A stretch of 64,000 bases of DNA from Sinosporangium siamense (GTDB taxonomy: Bacteria > Actinomycetota > Actinomycetes > Streptosporangiales > Streptosporangiaceae): NCBI RefSeq assembly GCF_016863435.1, contig NZ_BOOW01000018.1:1-64000 (forward strand). Reading direction: 5' to 3'. The first letter of the stretch is position 1. Every line of letters begins with the position of its first letter. A model generated the notes under the pieces. The model saw only the letters and a program-made list of their open reading frames with translations, had not been told where the DNA came from and searched no databases. Positions 62,371 through 64,000 of this stretch are shown here, one piece after another. Both the position numbers and the translations under genes were made by a program.

Positions 62371-64000
62371 GTCATCTCCACGGCGCGTCCGTCGCCGGTC
62401 AGCAGCACCTTGTGCCAGCCGGGGGTGATCGAGGTCGAGGTGGTGCGTGGCACGCCGCAGGCGTCGCGCCACTTCACCGTCACAGGCAGCGACATCCGCG
62501 ACGACAGGTTCTTGACCCTGCCCGCGCCGCCGAGCCCGAAAAGCAGCTCGGGGGCGGACACGCCGCCGTGGCCGCCTGCCGGATAGAGCTGCCGGGTGCT
62601 TGTCGTGCCGTCGGGCAGCGTGAGTGTGGCCGCGGCGCCGATCGCCGGGCGGGTCGTCGCCGCGCGGATCGGTGGCTTGCGGCAGCCTCCGGCCGAGAGT
62701 CTCAGCCGCAACCCGACGAAGGGGGCAGTTGTCCCCGTGTTGCGGAAAAATGCGGACCTGCCCCACTGGTTGGCCAGCGCGAAGTCCAGCCTGCCGTCGT
62801 CGTCCACGTCGCCCACCGCGAGCGCCCTGCCGGCCGCGTCCGTGGTCATGCCCGCTTTTGCGGCGACGTCGACGTAGTGGCCGCCTGGATCCTTGGTGAA
62901 CAACGAGGTGGCGGTGCCTCCAGTGCGTCCGGTGCGTCCGGTATGTCCCCACAGGTCGTCGCCGGGGGCGAGGCGCGGCCACAGCCCCGGACGCCTCACG
63001 AGCAGGTCGTTGGCCATGGCCGCCTCCTGCCACTGCGGCCGGCGGTCCGCCGCGCCGGGCAGGAAACCGGTGGCGTGCACGATCTCGTCGCCGCCGTCGT
63101 TGTCGAAGTCCGCCGTCTTGACGTCCCACGACCAGCCGGTGCGGCTCAGCCCCAGCTCCTCGGCCCGATCGTCATACGGCAGTTGCCCGCGGGTGGACAC
63201 AAAGGCGAAGTTCCCCTGATCGGCGCCGTTGCCGACCAGGATGTCGGGCACCCGGTCCCGGTTGAGGTCGCCGAACGCCACCCCCATGCCCTTGTACGAA
63301 TCCCCGCCCAGCACGCGCGACCCCGGCGTGCCCGCCCGGCGGGCGCCTTTGACCTCGCGGAACGCGACCCGCCCCGGCGCCGAGACGTTCATGAGCAACT
63401 TGTCGGGCCCGGCGTCGTCGGCGATGTAGAGATCGGGACGCCCGTCCCCGTCGAGGTCCTGCGTGCCGAGCGCCATGGTCCAGCCCGTCGTCGAGACCGG
63501 CGCGAACGCCCCCGACACCTCGGTGAACCCGCCCGTCCCGTCTCCCAGGAACAGCCGCTCCGCACCGCCGTCGCGCGCGCTCGCCATCGAGCCGGGCATG
63601 ACGAGGTCGTCTTGACGGCCCGCAGGGTCGAACACGCGGGCGCCGTCGGGGAAATAGTTGCCGAAGATCAGGTCGAGCCGCCCGTCCCCGTCGTAGTCGC
63701 CCATCGTCGCGGCGGAGGTGCTCCAGACCTCGGGCACGGCGGTGAGTTCCCGGTGCTCATAGGCCCCCGCCGACAGCGCCGCCTTCGGCAGCCGCACGAA
63801 CAGCGACGGCGAACGCCCCCAGTAGTAGACGACCAGATCCTGCCACCCGTCCTGGTTGAGGTCCGCGGGCATACATCCCGTCGGGACCTCGTACGGCAGG
63901 AGCCTGGGAGCGGCCAGCGTGAACGACGGATAACGTTCGACCGTGCCCGGCGCGGGCGACACCGTCACCGTGTCGCGGCGCGGGTCCACCAGGCACACAT
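62367..64000 (-). CDS. unbV: UnbV-like VCBS-repeat/ASPIC protein, N-terminus outside window
   Basis: About 543 residues are visible; the start lies beyond the right edge. Six calcium-loop FG-GAP/VCBS motifs are readable, for example DLNQDGWQDLVVY, DYDGDGRLDLIFG, DLDGDGRPDLYIA and DVDDDGRLDFALA. They build a beta-propeller, followed by the ASPIC/UnbV C-terminal region (LPDGTTSTRQLYPAGG). UnbV proteins are a hallmark of enediyne clusters next to pksE; function unknown, probably extracellular or membrane-associated. Confidence 0.85.
   Translation of the reverse strand, partial: VCLVDPRRDTVTVSPAPGTVERYPSFTLAAPRLLPYEVPTGCMPADLNQDGWQDLVVYYWGRSPSLFVRLPKAALSAGAYEHRELTAVPEVWSTSAATMGDYDGDGRLDLIFGNYFPDGARVFDPAGRQDDLVMPGSMASARDGGAERLFLGDGTGGFTEVSGAFAPVSTTGWTMALGTQDLDGDGRPDLYIADDAGPDKLLMNVSAPGRVAFREVKGARRAGTPGSRVLGGDSYKGMGVAFGDLNRDRVPDILVGNGADQGNFAFVSTRGQLPYDDRAEELGLSRTGWSWDVKTADFDNDGGDEIVHATGFLPGAADRRPQWQEAAMANDLLVRRPGLWPRLAPGDDLWGHTGRTGRTGGTATSLFTKDPGGHYVDVAAKAGMTTDAAGRALAVGDVDDDGRLDFALANQWGRSAFFRNTGTTAPFVGLRLRLSAGGCRKPPIRAATTRPAIGAAATLTLPDGTTSTRQLYPAGGHGGVSAPELLFGLGGAGRVKNLSSRMSLPVTVKWRDACGVPRTTSTSITPGWHKVLLTGDGRAVEMT

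Overview
The window is high-GC actinobacterial DNA. A WhiB1 regulator, a nickel superoxide dismutase with its dedicated peptidase, a fused Kgd-type 2-oxoglutarate decarboxylase/dehydrogenase, leaderless promoters and frequent GTG starts all point to Actinomycetia, most likely Streptosporangiales (Streptosporangium/Nonomuraea-like). This placement is inferred from gene content only. No rRNA, tRNA, CRISPR array or intact insertion sequence was found.

Left part (1-21.6 kb), mostly core genes: a 16-bp tandem repeat at the edge, whiB1 with a CRP-like site, a diacylglycerol-kinase-family lipid kinase, a SigF-type sigma factor with its anti-sigma kinase, divergent sodN/sodX, malic enzyme and a large HTH regulator. 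Next come three related secreted trypsin-fold proteins. Only one keeps an intact catalytic triad; the other two have Asp at the Ser position, and the middle one has also lost the catalytic Asp and two Cys. A decayed fourth copy lies upstream. Then follow a frameshifted membrane protein, a PadR/DUF4097 operon, a DUF6104 micro-gene, kgd and a B3/B4-domain protein.

Middle part (21.8-34.8 kb): a 2507-residue secreted RHS/YD-repeat protein (WapA-like). It is translationally coupled to a lysozyme/SLT-like ORF in the overlapping -1 frame and then to a small lipoprotein, giving a candidate contact-dependent toxin/immunity locus. After it come an ArsR-type repressor with a palindromic operator, an MFS exporter, a glutathionyl-hydroquinone-reductase-type protein and an MBL-fold hydrolase.

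Sulfur-type region (34.9-48.4 kb): a predicted leaderless, Cys-Cys-ending leader peptide and a possible attenuator precede a sulfonate/taurine-type ABC transporter, an FMN-dependent monooxygenase and two flavin reductases, all joined by 1-8 bp overlaps. Next are a divergent PucR regulator, two DUF917 + hydantoinase/oxoprolinase pairs and a quinone-oxidoreductase-like gene. The whole stretch looks like organosulfur or thiohydantoin scavenging, but the substrate is not shown by the sequence.

Right part (48.5-64 kb): an acyl-CoA-ligase relic, gdhA, a secreted serine hydrolase, an HTH/ClpN cassette with an operator built into a leaderless promoter, a divergent dehydrogenase/SDR pair, a gutted Uma2 gene, a 3Fe-4S-type ferredoxin and a methyltransferase. 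The window ends in an operon of UnbV (cut by the edge), UnbU and an enediyne-type iterative polyketide synthase, the core of an enediyne biosynthetic cluster that continues to the right.
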